From Desmodus rotundus (Eukaryota > Chordata > Mammalia > Chiroptera > Phyllostomidae), in NCBI RefSeq assembly GCF_022682495.2, contig NC_071391.1, positions 42,623,998-42,687,997 of the forward strand: a stretch of DNA of 64,000 nt. Reading direction: 5' to 3'. Below the pieces are notes generated by a model that saw nothing but the letters and a program-made list of their open reading frames with translations, was not told the origin of the DNA and searched no databases. Below are positions 44,601 to 58,361 of this stretch, in pieces. Position 1 is the stretch's first letter. Each line of letters begins with the position of its first letter. The position numbers were made by a program, and so were the translations under genes.

Positions 44601-45843
44601 CAGAAAAAGAAACCATCAACAAAATGAAAAGGGAACCCACTGTATTGGAGAACATATTTGCCAATGATACATCCGGTAAGGGGTTAATTTCCAAATGCTA
44701 GAATGAACTTATACAACTCACTCTGACTGGTATGGCTCATTAATTAGGCTGGGCGTTGTCCCGCATGCCAAAAGGTCACTGGTTCCATTCCCATTCAGGG
44801 CGTATGCCTGGGTTGTGGGCCAGGTCCCAGGTTGGGGTGTGCAAGAGGCAACTGATCAATGTTTCTCTCACACATTGATGTTCCACTACCTCTCTTTCTC
44901 CCTCCCTTCCCATCTCTCTAAGAATAAAGAAAGAAAGAACTTACACAACTCAACACCAGGAAGATTGACAATCCATTTAAAGATGGGCAAAGGGCCTGAA
45001 TTTACATTTCTCCAAAGAGGACATACAGATGGCCAATGGATATATGAAAAAAATGCTCAACATCACTAATCATCAGAGAGATGAAAATTAAAACCACAAT
45101 GAGACATCACCTCACACCTGCCAGAATGGCTACCATCAATAAATTAACAAACAAATGCTGACAAAGATGTGGAAAAAAGGGAACCCTCATGCACTATTGG
45201 TTGGGATGCAAACTGGTACAACCACTATGGAGAACAGAATAGAGTTGCCTTTAAATTTTAAAAATGCAACTGCCTTTTGACCCAGCAATTCCACATCTGG
45301 AAATATATCCTAAGAATCCCGAAACACCAATTTGAAAGAATATATGCACCCCTATGTTCATAAGCAGCATTATTTACGACAGCCAAGATCTAGAAACAGC
45401 CCAAGTGCCCATTGTAGATGAGTGGACAAAAAAGATGTGGTACATTCACACAATGGAATACAATGCAGCCGTAGGACAGGAGTAAACCCTACATTTTGTG
45501 ACAACATGGATGGACCTGGAGATTATTATGCTAATGAAATAAGCCAGTCAGAGAAAGACAAATACCATATGACTTCACTTATGTGTGGAATCTAGTGAAT
45601 AAAATAAACTGGTGAACAAAACAGAAGCAGAGGCATGGACACATGGAACAGACTGACAGCTGTCAGAGGGGAGCAGGGAGAGAAGACTGCATGAAAGAAG
45701 GTGAAGGGATTAGCCAAAGAACATATATGCATAACCCATAGACACAGAGAACAGTGTGGTGATGGCCAGAGGGAAGGAGGAGTGGGGCTGGGTGGGAGCA
45801 GGGAGGGGCGGAGAGGAAATGAGGACATCTGTCAACCATAAAA
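41661..45843 (+). mobile_element. Older LINE-1, ORF2 and 3' end, interrupted by a SINE
   Basis: ORF2-like sequence from the endonuclease start (CCTATCAATAATCACTTTGAATGT) through reverse transcriptase (FADDMLLY at about 43645) to the 3' UTR. It has many stops and indels and a shortened endonuclease region; the longest surviving piece is about 100 codons. No ORF1 precedes it. A VES SINE sits at 44721-44936. It is more decayed than the 19.8-26.8 kb copy. Confidence 0.87.
44721..44936 (+). mobile_element. VES-type SINE inserted into L1, 16-bp TSD
   Basis: Plus-strand VES copy (CTCTGACTGGTATGGCTCAT head, GTATGCCTGGGTTGTGGGCC, GAGGCAACTGATCAATG, TC-rich run, AATAAAGAAAGAAA tail). Flanked by GAACTTATACAACTCA (44705-44720) and GAACTTACACAACTCA (44937-44952), one mismatch in 16. 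Confidence 0.95.
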
Positions 45844-45970
45844 ATAATGAAAAAACTGAGAGATTTCACCCCCATAAAGCCACAAGAACTGGTTAGTATA
45901 TATCAGCAGGTGCCAAGGGAGTGCCCCTAAGATTAGATTTTGATGGTTCTTGTTCAAGAAAGCTCCAACT

Positions 45971-46152
45971 GCCCTGGCCAAGTGACTCAGTTGTTGGAGC
46001 ATTGTCCTGTACATGAAAAAGGCAGCAAGTTCAATCCGCAGTCTGGGCACATGCGGGAGGCAAGCAATAGATGTTTCTCACATCCATATTCCTCTCACTC
46101 TCTTTCTCTCTCCCCCTCCCTCCCTTCCTCTCTCTCTAAAATCAATAAACAT
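45971..46152 (+). mobile_element. VES-type SINE
   Basis: GCCCTGGCCAAGTGACTCAG head, GGGCACATGCGGGAGGCAAG with an internal deletion of the CTGGGTTG segment, TC-rich run and AAAATCAATAAACA tail. Shorter than the other copies. Confidence 0.88.
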
Positions 46153-49100
46153 ATTCTCAGGTGAGATTTTTTTTTAAGTTAGTACATAAGACTGGATATA
46201 CAAGAATTTATTGATTTGGGGACACATTCTTAGGCTATGAGATTTAATGCACAGTCAAGGACCTCAGGGGAATAGACATGCTCACTGTAGTAAGAAAACT
46301 CACCAAAAAGTAGGGAGACCCTTAGAATCTTAGTGAGTTCTAAAGCCCACACTGACTGAGCAGAATAGAAATATCTGAGATTTTTGGAAGATAATAAAAT
46401 AAAACATATAATGTGACAGGGAGATGGGCATGTTGGAAGGGTTTTATTATGTAAGACCCACAAAAGGGTTACATTTCATGAAAAAGCCTAAAGGACACAA
46501 CACTCACCAAGGCATTAGGAATGTGCCAATGACAGGGGCACCAACCTTACTAAGAAGTTCAGTGGTGGCTCTCTGCTCATTAACACCTGTGGGAATGATG
46601 GAGCTCTAAAGTAATAGAAATCATGTGCAAGCACATAACCACTAGAAACCAGGAGGCTGCAATTACCCTAACAAGAGGACAAGAGGGTTAGCCAAAACCC
46701 ATTACTCAGAGGGAGTTGGAAAGATGGCTAATAGAACATGGTCTTGACAAAGATTGCTACATCTAAATGGATTTGTACAATAGAATTGTAGATAATAAAG
46801 AAAGAGTACAGAAACAAAATAGGGTTGCATAAGATTCTTACACTGATCGGAAAACAGACACATCCTTTCAAGAGGTGAGAGAAGACAGGCCTCCCAGAAG
46901 TGGCCAGCAGGCAGGAAAGTAAGCAGTGGCCCACAGCCCAGTGAGGGCAGTGAAGAGGAGCATGAGACATAGCTACCAGGTGGGCAGCTCCTTAGTAAGT
47001 GAAAATTAGAAAACAGAAATCTAGAGGGTAAAATAAAGAGAGGTAAAACTGATGAGCAGGAGCAAGAATAGATTTTTTTTTCTGCATGGCCTTGAGGGGT
47101 GGGAACAGTAAGAAGAGTGGGGTCAAATAAGAAAGCCTAGTCCTTGCAAATAAATGCCTTTCTTGCGTCAGCACATAGTTATTCTGCATCTCTGAAACTG
47201 GAAACTGGACATCTTAATGTAGGGTGTACAAATACAGAATAGTAGCCAAGCAACCAAATACTAGTCTTAATAATATTGTAGAGTCAAAGACCCTCTCAAC
47301 CACAAATTTCCCTTGCTCTTCCCCTGCCTCCCATTCAAACCTTACCTATCCATCTTATGACCTCCCATTTTATTTCTCATCTGAATTCCCTCTGAAGCTA
47401 CAAGGAAGTTGCAGGCCCTTTTCTTGCCACCAGATGGTGGTAAAGAACTATATCAGGTTAAGTCTGATAAATTTTTCAACTTCACTGTTAACACTTGAGA
47501 CCAGATTATTCTTTTTTGTGGGAGACTGTCTTGTGCATAATGTGAATAAACTGCTTGATTTTGAGGGAATTTTTTAATAGTTTTGTTTTTTCTTAACATT
47601 TATTCATTGAAAAAAATTTAATGTGATAAAACATTCAAAAGGAAATTAAAAACACACAAAACCCCACCCATCAGATAAACTTCTGTGAAGTTTAATGACC
47701 ATACTTGTAGGATTATGGATACATAGTTAAATATGTATAATTCTGCAGATATGTCAATGTATAGTATACATACTGTTCTATAATCTCCTTTTACACTCAA
47801 AATTCTGTATGGACATCTTTTTGAGATCAACAAAATTGGTCTATTTTAATAATTTTAATGCCTACATAATATCCCTTTGTTTATACTTAAACAAATCTCT
47901 ACTGGTGGACATCCAGGTTCCTAAATGTTCACTATATAAATAGCATTGCAATTGACATCTTTGAACATACATCTTTGCATAGGCTGAGAGTGACAAAGTT
48001 TCACACTACACAGTTCTGTGTATCTAGAATTCTGCCAGGACCCAGAGCTTTACAAAGTAAATTAGACATAGATCTTGTTCCAAAGTTGTACACAGACTGG
48101 TATGGATAAGTGAACAGAGGATAAAACAAAATATGATAAATGGCATGGAAATTCAAGAAAGAACTGTCAGCAAAAGATAGAATATAACTGATTGGGGGTC
48201 ACGGGTGGTTTTACACATGTGGACCTACAAAGAGTCACTATACAAGTTATTCTCTGCTCCTTTTTCTTCAGATGGTTATTTATAACACCGTCTATTTAAA
48301 TGCCTATTTCCCCTGTGCCCTGTATGCAGGTGAAGGCCAGCTTTTTCTTCTTCATATACACTGTATTTATCACAGGGCCTGATATGCACTGAATTTTCAG
48401 TAAAGGTTTGCTAAATGAGGGTATTTATTGGAAACCTTCCAGTCTGGAGAGCATTCTCCTGCAAGGAGAGAAGGTAAAATCACACAGGAGCAAATAGGCT
48501 ATAGATACTAGTTCAAAATCCCTATCAACTTTCCAAACTCAAAGACAGACAAGAAAACAGGGACGGGGAAAACAGAGAGGAAGAGAGAAAGGTAAATACC
48601 TCTCTGATGCTTTTTTCTTCTTCTGAAAAGTTCATCCAAGAAGACATCTCACTTTGCAGAAGAGCATACTACAATTCAGATGATGTATTTTAGTCTAGAA
48701 TCTAACACTCCTCCCAAATCCCATCCACTGGTTAGCCAGATAAAAAATTTAAAGTTTCAATCTAATTTAAATTTAATTCAATCTGACAACTTAAATATTC
48801 TTTTACGAAGTGTTTGGTCTCTATTAGAAAAAGTAAGGCTTAATAATCACTCAGACAGCCTCTCCTTCCCCTGCCTGTCTCCCCAAAGCATGGTGGGGAA
48901 GGTGCGCTCCTGCAATCTCCTGGCATTTAAAAAGGTTTTCCTGTTGTGGTGGCTGCCACCTGCTGGTCTCTGGAGCACTCTCCTTTGTGCACCTAATTGC
49001 TCACCATTCTGTAAGATACCACTGCTGAACTGACTAGTTAACTTGGGTCTAAAATTCTGGAATGGATAATGTTCCTGAGTTGCTAACGCTACACCAAGGA

Positions 49101-49756
49101 TTCTGCTGCCTGCACAACCCCTGAGTTTACTGTCACGCTACTGGACAGTTGAGTGAACTCACTCTGCTATGGTAGGCCTGTGGTAGCCCACTGGGTTCAC
49201 AGCAACGAAAAACCCAGGACCACTTTTTACCTGACCATGATGTGCTAAATTTCTGTGACTGAGTCCTCAACTTGAAGCATGGCCAAATCCATCCTGAATA
49301 CCCAGATTATTACCTCAGACTTCTTTCTTCATACATTTCTTTATAAAGAATTTTAATCTCCCCCTTGACAAATGAATGCCTCTCATGGACTAAAGGAAAG
49401 TCCTAACCATGCCATCTTCACCCACATCCTCATCCCAAACTTCATGCAGTCTGATGACTACAAAGACTGTGCTCTTTTCACTTGATCTCCACACAGTTTC
49501 GCCTGGAAAGTTTAAGGCGGTTTGAAGATTAAAGGGAGAAAGACTGGAAGAAAACTGCCTGGTCTGGAAAAAAACTGCTTGGTCACACAGCATATGATAC
49601 TAGTCTGGAATTCTCACAGAAATATCCTTATTTATTTCTATAATCCCTTCATCATAATTAAGAATGAGATATTTTGGAAGATTGACCATTCATTCAATAC
49701 ACACTCACAGGGCACATATTATGTGCAATGTACTCTGACTGGTACAATGTGAAACC
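46153..49756. other. Intergenic DNA with one possible L2 relic
   Basis: No gene recognised. Positions about 48290-48420 (CCCTGTATGCAGGTGAAGGC ... CACAGGGCCTGATATGCACTG ... TAAAGGTTTGCTAAATGA) resemble the 3' end of LINE-2. The remainder is unique-looking. Confidence 0.4.
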
Positions 49757-49990
49757 CACTGTTAGTTTCCTATTGCTGCTACAACAAATTACCACAGAGC
49801 TGGTGGTTTAAAACAATAGATTAATTATCTTACATTTGAGGGTGTGTAAAGTCCAAAATTGGGTCTTATGGGACAAAACACAAATTATTCTCAGGACTGT
49901 GTTCCTTTTGGAGGCTCTAGGGGAAAGTCTGTTTCCTTGTCTTTTCCTCCCAAGAGGGAAGATAAACAATTGTTGCAAGTAAAAATGAAA
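49757..49990 (-). mobile_element. MaLR (MLT1-type) LTR fragment
   Basis: GTTAGTTTCCTATTGCTGCT, ACAAATTACCACAGAGCTGG, TTTAAAACAATAGATTAATT and GTGTTCCTTTTGGAGGCTCT are the antisense of a MaLR LTR end. Only about 230 bp remain. Confidence 0.75.
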
Positions 49991-52796
49991 TTATCAAGGG
50001 ACACACTCAAAAAAAGAAATCAAATTTATTTATTTATTTTTACAAACCTTCAGTGAAAGACTTTAGCACAAAAAGCACAGCACTAGGTTGGAGGTGACAG
50101 AGAGGGACAGTAGATGGGATACATGAGTCAGAGTCCTTCTCTGACCTTAAAAGACCTATAATCTCAGCAGCAGACAGCTCATCTCATTAATAATAATAGT
50201 AAATGAAACAAAGAAGGGAAAGAACACCACATGAAGAACATAGGCCAGGTTGGAAATAGCCAGTCACCATTTTGAGAGGGAAACCTCACCATAGAAGGTT
50301 ATGCTGATTTTTATCCAAACTCCATGCCCCTCTACAGCCCTGGATCACCTCAACTTTAGCTGCATATAGATCAAGAATTTATATTCCTGAATTCCACCAC
50401 TTACAAGGTTTCTTGTTTCCACTTGGAATGTTTCTAATTTATTGTTATTGTCAATATTCTAGTGATGATTCCAACTGTGAAAAACTCATTTGAACTGATC
50501 CTAATATGATCGTGATTCCATCTGATACCAAAGACAGTCTGTCTCTGTCTAGTCCGTCCCAGAACATTGGATCTAGAGAGGTTTCAAGACCCTGACCTGA
50601 GAGTAATTTATATATGTGTGTATGTATGTATGTGTGTATGTGTGTGTACATATACACCCATATATATACATACAGAGAGAGAGAGAGATTGAGATATATG
50701 TATATATATTGAGAGAGAGAGATCTTAAGAAGGAGCCAGTCACTACACTGCTAGCTTTTCATTATTTCAGAAATAGAACCAAAACTTGGCTTGAGGTCCA
50801 ACAGACAGTTGCTTCCCACCATCACCACTAAATCCCTGACTGAACACTTGCTGGTGTCCCTGTACTGGCTCCCAGGACACTGCTTCATGGAGGCTTCTGC
50901 ACAATAAGATGCCGTCATACAGGGTAAAACAAAGAGCTTATTTCTCTACTTACAACTTCTGACACCAAATACATGGTTTTTCCACACCGAGCACTTCAGC
51001 AATTCTCTGTAGACACCTACTAGGTGCCCTAAAATTCAATTCTAACACTAACTACCTGGAGTTAGTGCTACCCTATAGGTCAAGTAATGGAGACCCCCAG
51101 TTCAGAAACCAACCTATGCTTCTACACAACCAGCTATATATTGGGGGTTCCCATGATCTTCTCCTCAAGTTTGACAATTTGCAAGAGTGGCAGGCAAATG
51201 CTTTACTTACTGTTTCTGGTTTATGTAAAGGATACAACTCCATAACAGCCAAATGGAAGAAATGCACAGGGCAAGGTATGCAGCAGGGGCTGCAGAGCTT
51301 CCATGCCCTCTCTGAGCATACTAAACCTTCTAGCACCTCAGTGTGCTCATCAACCCAGAAACTCTCCAAAACCTGCTGTTTAGCATTTTTATGGAAGCAG
51401 GACTGATTAAATCACTGGTCATTGGTCATTATGTCAATCTCCGACCTCTTCCACGCAAGTGGGGGCAGGGGAGTGCTGAGAGCTCCAACCCCCTAATCAC
51501 TCTAATTGTGTGGTTATATTACCCTAGTAACCAGTCTCCATCCTCCAAGAGTCACTTCATTAGCATAAACTCAGGTATGGTTGAAATGCACTTTTTATGA
51601 ATAACAAAAAAATGTTCCTTTAACCCTATCACTAAGGATATTCCAAGGGTTTTATGAACTCTGCCAGGAACCAGAATTTAAGAACAAATATACATTTTTT
51701 ATTATAGCACAGAATCACACAGGGGTTCTCTGCAGTAGTATGGTCAGGTCCAACTCCTTTCTCCCAGCAGAAGCTATGATATTTTATGTACAATATTTTT
51801 CTAGAGGCCGGGATCTTTCTTCTTTACATGCCTCCCAGAACATTGCTTGGGACCACTTTCCTCACCTCTGCCAAAACTATAATCACTACCAACACCTCCT
51901 CAGAGGCTCACACTAGCCTTTTGTCATGGTTACTCCAATTCTTGACTCACCCAGAACTGTCAGGTCCATCTGAGTATCTTCCCTGGAGGCTCAGCTGGAC
52001 ACTTGGAGCCACAGGATACCTAGGGTCGAAAGGAGAAAGCAGTCTGTCCTGATGCAAGCATAAGCATAAGGAGGTGAAACATCCATACAAAACTTAAAAG
52101 TAGTAATAAAGCTAACTAAAAGTCCATCTGATCCTCCTCGCCTTGCGCAACAATGCAGTGTTAGTGAGGCAATAATCCTCACACAAAATTATTTTGTTGG
52201 TCCAAGTTCTGAACAATTCCTATATATGTAGGCTTCATATTATAACTTTTTAAAACTAACCCGCTAAAAACTATTTCATTCTACATGGAGGTTAATTGAC
52301 AGATATGTAGTCAAGTCCAGCCATATATATTACTTTTCACAGTAAATTCATAAAAATTAACAATCTTTCAAATTCACCTGTGGTGCATTTTCTGACTCCA
52401 ATCCTTGTGGGAGAATATAACCCTGCTATTATAGTAGTAAATTTAAAATAAACAATCTTAGTTATATGATATTTTTCTTTTCTGACTTACTTTTTTTTTA
52501 GTAAGGTGAAGTTTCAGATGAAGTCAGCAAATAGCCAAAATAAGCCTTGAACAACATACAGTTAAACAACAAGGTTTAAAACTGTCCCTTCAACACCAAT
52601 CAATCCACAGAAATTGTGGAGGAACCCATTAACTATGCAAAATATAAAGAAAATGACATTTAAAAAAGAATCAAATTTTGAAGACTGCCAAAAGAGACAA
52701 GAGATGATGGTCTTATATAGCCAAAAATGAATAAATAAGAAAGAAGGGCAGTGTTTGATTCTGTACATTTTCACCAAATGGACATTCCCTCTAAGT
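49991..52796. other. Intergenic DNA with microsatellites
   Basis: No gene recognised. A compound microsatellite (TG/TATG, TA and GA units) covers about 50609-50722. Confidence 0.4.
50609..50722. repeat. Compound microsatellite (TATG)n/(TA)n/(GA)n
   Basis: Alternating TATATGTGTGTATGTATG, ACATATACACCCATATATAT, GAGAGAGAGAGA and ATATATGTATATATATTG blocks. Confidence 0.88.
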
Positions 52797-52799
52797 CGC

Positions 52800-53012
52800 A
52801 GGTGGCAAACACAAGACCTGCAGGCCACATCTGGCCCTCCACCTTGTTTTATATGGCCCAGCACCTTGTTTCTACCCGGTGGCAGCACCAAGCTCTCGCT
52901 TAACTGTTTAGGAGCAGTTACATTTATACAGTCCTAAAATTACATTCAGCCCTTTGAAGACAACTGTGAGGCTGACACAGCCCCAGGTGAAAATGAGTTT
53001 GAACCCCTGCTC
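52800..53012. mobile_element. Small non-autonomous hAT-like DNA transposon
   Basis: Begins CAGGTGGCAAACACAAGACC and ends GAAAATGAGTTTGAACCCCTG, whose complement CAGGGGTTCAAACTC is a hAT-type terminal sequence. The two ends are only partly inverted repeats of each other. The interior has CTGGCCCTCCACCTTGTTTT and no coding potential. A clear 8-bp target duplication was not found; CTCTAAG occurs near both ends. Confidence 0.55.
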
Positions 53013-53087
53013 TAAAGCAATGGATCAAATAATGTCAGTGGCAATGTTAATATTCCCCAACTTTTCAAAAGATCTTCAGAAATGTTT

Positions 53088-55572
53088 TTTAAATTATATT
53101 TTACTGACTATGCTATTACAGTTGTCCCCATTTTTCTCTCTTTGGCCCCCTCCACCCAGCACCCCCCACTCCTTCAGGCAATTCTCCCACCATTGTTCAT
53201 GTCCATAAGTTCTTGCACATAAGTCCTGCGCATAAGTCCTTTGGCTACTCCATTTCCTTTACTGTACTTTACATCCCCATGCCTATTCTATAACTACCTA
53301 TTTGTACTTCTTAATCCCCTCACCTCTTACCCATTCCCACACACCCCTCTCACATCTGGCAACCATCAAAACTCTCTCTGTATCCATGATTTTGTCTCCG
53401 TTATTCTGGTTAGCTTAGTTTGTTTTTTAGATTCAAATGTTGATAGATATATTTTTATAACATTTTATTGTTCATAGTTTTGATCTTCTTTTTCTTAAAT
53501 AAGTCCCTTTAACATTTCACATAATAATGGTTTGGTGATGAATTCCTTTAGTTTTTTCTTGTCTGGGAAGCTCTTTCTCTGCCCTTTGATTCTAAATAAC
53601 AGCTTTGCTGGGTAGACCAATCTTGACTGTAGGTCCCTGCTTTTCATGACTTTGAATATTTCTTGCCAATCCCTTCTAGCCTGCAAAGTTTCTTTTGAGA
53701 AATCAACTGATAGTCTTATAGGAACTCCCCTATAAGTAACTAACTTCTTTTCTCTTGCTGCTTTTAAGATTCTCTTTGTCTTTAACTTTTGGCATTTTAA
53801 TTATGATGTGTCTTGGAGTGGGCCTCTTTGCAAACATCTTGTTTGGGACTCTCTGTGCTTCCTAGATTTCCATGTCTATTTCCTTCACCAAATTAGGGAA
53901 ATTTTATTTCATTACTTTTTCAAATACATTTCCAATTTCTTGCTCTTTCTCTTCTCCTGGCAGCCCTATGATACAAATGAAGTTGTCCCAGAGACTGCTT
54001 ATACTATACTCATTTTTTGGATTCTTTTTTCTTCTTGTTTTATTCATTGGTTGTTTTTTGCTTATGTTCCAAATCATTGATTTGATTCTTGGCTTCACCC
54101 ACTCTACTGTTGTTTCCTTATAAATTGTTCTTTATTTCCTTAGTGTATCCTTTGTTTCTGACTGGATCTTTTTTTATGCTGTTGAGGTCCTCACTAAGTT
54201 CCTTGAGCATCCTTATAACCAGTGTTTTGAACTCTGCATCTGATAGATTGCTTCTCTCCACTTTGTTTAGCTCTTTTTCTGGAGTTTTGGGCCTTTTGGG
54301 CCATGTTTCTTTGTCTCCTCTTTTTGGCAGACTCCTTGTGTTTGTTTCTATGTATTAGGTGAGCTACTTTGACTCCATGTCTTGATAGTGTGGCCTAATG
54401 TAGTAGGTGTCCTGTAGGGTCCAGTGGTACAGCTTCCCCTATCAGGGTGCACCCTTTGTGTGGGCTAAGTATACCCTCCTCCTGTAGTTGAGCCTTGGTT
54501 GCCATTGGCAGATCAATGGGAGGGATTTATCCAGGCCAGTCACCTGCAAGGATTGGCTGTGAGCACTAACCACCAACATCCACACCCCATGGAGGATCAG
54601 CTATGGAGGGGTAGGGTGGTGATGCTCTGATGTGCTCTGTAGCTGTCCACAGGGTGCACTGGCCCTGGGGTTTCCTGGGTGGTACAGGCCAAGTTCAGCC
54701 CCCACCTATGTTTTGCCTGGGACCACCTACCTGAGCTATAAAGCATCCAAGATAGCTGCTACTTGTGCTGGGCTTAGAGATTCCCAGGCAAAGCCAAGCT
54801 GTGAATCTAGGCTGGCTGCTTCTAGTGCAGTTCCTGGGGCTCACTGAGGCCAGCTATTGCTTGTTTGACAGGATTTAGGAAGTGGTGAAGCATGAACCTA
54901 GGCCAGCCATTCATATGGAAAAGCAGCTTGAGTGGGCCCATAATTTGGGTGGGGTGGAGTCTCTGGGGATCTCCAAGACCAACCAAACAGTGTTAACTAG
55001 GTTGATGGAGTCTCAGATATGGCACCAGTTTGCCAGCTCTGTTGGAGGAGGGTTTAGAAAAGGGACAACAGCCTCTGCTCACCTTGATGCCAGACACTTC
55101 AGTTCCTCCCTGGATACATACCACTGGTGCTTTTCAAGCTACTACCCCAGCGCTGGAGTTCAGAGGGAGTAAGTCTGAGGTGAGTCTATGTGTGGGTTCT
55201 CAAAGAGGAACTGCTTGGGGCTCCAGAAATTTCTTCCACCAACTCAAACCTGCCAGTTTTTGCAACCAGAAGCTGTGGACACATAAATTCCTAGCACTGG
55301 AACCCTGGGCTGGGACTCTTCCCTCCCAAGAAATCCCTCCCAAATTTTTATCCACCGTATGTGGGTGACAGACCAGCCCTTTCTGAGTCTGTGCCCCTCC
55401 TACCAATCAGGATGGATATAGTTTCTTTAATTCCGTAGTTGTCAGACTTCCATTCAACTTGATTTCTGATGGTTCTAAGTGATGGTTGCTCTATATCTTA
55501 GTTGTCATTTTGATGTAGTTGTGCCAAGAGGCGAGCCATGTCTGCCTATGCCTCCATCTTGACTGGAAATCC
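53088..55572 (-). mobile_element. Second HAL1 element, 11-bp TSD
   Basis: Minus-strand relative of the HAL1 at 39.3 kb. Its 5' end is the complement of CAAGATGGAGGCATAGGCAG at about 55535-55555, and the A-rich tail is the T-rich sequence at 53088-53102. ORF1 pieces lie at about 53495-54360 on the minus strand with shifts and stops. It is 2.49 kb with no ORF2. A perfect 11-bp duplication CAGAAATGTTT lies at 53077-53087 and 55573-55583. Confidence 0.85.
53495..54360 (-). pseudogene. HAL1 ORF1, decayed copy
   Basis: C-terminal domain at 53495-53686 (ends LKGLI, as LKGFI in the first copy), a middle RRM-like part at 53904-54098 (GLPGEEKEQE, matching GVPEGEEEEQ), and the helical N-terminal part to about 54360. 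These lie in different frames with intervening stops. Confidence 0.75.
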
Positions 55573-55888
55573 CAGAAATGTTTACTAATAGAAATTTATG
55601 GTGAATTTTCAATTGTGGAGATCATTGAAAGCTACAAGATTTGACCCCAAAGAAACAAAACACAGTATTGTAATTTCTGGAATTTATTATGAAGTATGAT
55701 TTGTATAAATCTCTTCCAACATATCCATGCTTAAGATTTTTACTAATTATTTGTTATCCATTGCTTCAAACAAAAGCAACTTTTCAAAATTAAAATTAAC
55801 AAGAAGTGTTCTCTGGTCATCTATGAGCGAAGACAGGGTGACAAATTCTAAGAATGCTATCTATTGAACATGAATATGTGAAAATGAG

Positions 55889-56365
55889 TGCATTACTTTC
55901 CTAGTGCTTCTGTGAAAACCTTCCACAAAACTGGGCAGCATAAAACAAATAAAATATATTTTCTCATAGCTCCAATGTGCCGGCTGAGCCATACATTCTT
56001 TGAAGGACCTAGTGAAAAATCTGTTCCATGCCTTTCTCGCAGGCTCCGGTGTTTGCCAGAAATCCTTTAGGATCCTTGGTTTGCAACTGCCTCAGATCTC
56101 TGCCTTCCTGGTCACACAGGTTCTCCCAGTGTGTGTCCATCTTCACAAGGTTGTCTTCACTCAGCATGGCCCTCTCTGTCTCTCCACCTGAGTTCTTTTT
56201 ATAAGGACATCAGTCATTTGGATTGGATGCCCACCCTAGTCCAGTACGACCTCACCTTGACTAACTCCATCTGCAATGACCATACTTCCAAATGAGGCCA
56301 TACTCTGAGACACTGGAAGGGAGGTGGAGGAGGTTGGGAGTGGGGAGTTAGGACTTAACATATGT
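55889..56365 (-). mobile_element. MaLR (MLT1-type) LTR
   Basis: Antisense MaLR order: CATTACTTTCCTAGTGCTTC, a middle with TTTTATAAGGACATCAGTCATTTGG, ATTGGATGCCCACCCTAGTCC, CTTCCAAATGAGGCCATACT, GGGGAGTTAGGACTTAACATATGTG. About 475 bp. Confidence 0.78.
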
Positions 56366-56750
56366 GAAACATATATTTTACATATATTTATGTAACATAA
56401 CATATATTTTACAGGATGTGGTGGGAACCACAGTTCCAGCCGGAACAAAGAGCAATTTTGACATTATTAACGCAGACCTTAAGGCCCCAAAGCAGAAGCT
56501 TTCATGTTTTTGTATGTTTCTTTAACACATATATGCGTAGGTATATTTTCTCCTTGTAAAAAATACATCAATGTAATTTAAAAGTATTAATCCATTAATT
56601 TTGCTTTGAGGGCTATATTTTTGTTTAACTAGGATAATTAGATGTATTTACCTCAACAAAATTGTCACCATCTGCCTTTCTTAACTGAACATAATTGCTA
56701 TTCCCTTCATTTCACCATTACTACTAAAAATAATTTTGTCAAAAAAGACT
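56366..56750. other. AT-rich spacer before the MRPL17 CpG region
   Basis: Contains repeated ACATATATTTTAC units (56366-56412), otherwise unique AT-rich DNA. No feature recognised. Confidence 0.4.
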
Positions 56751-56754
56751 CCCT

Positions 56755-58085
<1,331 letters not shown>

Positions 58086-58361
58086 GAGAAAGACTTGATC
58101 CCAAAGCTGTTTAAAGTACTGGCCCCTCGGTATCAAGGTCAGAATGGGGGCTACACGAGAATGCTACAGATCCCTAATCGGGATGAGCAGGATCGGGCCA
58201 AGATGGCAGTGATCGAGTATAAAGGAAACTGCCTCCCACCCCTGCCCCTGCCTCGAAGAGACAGCAATCTTACACTCCTAAACCAACTACTTCTGGGGCT
58301 ACGGCAGGACCAGGAAGCAATTATCCACATCTCCCACACATCTCAAAAACCAGGGATTTAA
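58086..58361 (+). CDS. MRPL17: MRPL17 coding exon 3
   Basis: Starts after the acceptor CCCTCTAG with [20 protein letters not shown] and includes [12 protein letters not shown], the conserved bL17 C-terminal core, then [20 protein letters not shown] and a variable tail ending in PGI and TAA (58359-58361). The tail after the bL17 core is the animal-specific extension. There is no disruption. Confidence 0.95.
   Translation, partial: EKDLIPKLFKVLAPRYQGQNGGYTRMLQIPNRDEQDRAKMAVIEYKGNCLPPLPLPRRDSNLTLLNQLLLGLRQDQEAIIHISHTSQKPGI

Noticed and set aside
54632..55368. Plus-strand open frames of 71-112 codons
   Set aside because: They are antisense to the 5' region of the minus-strand HAL1.
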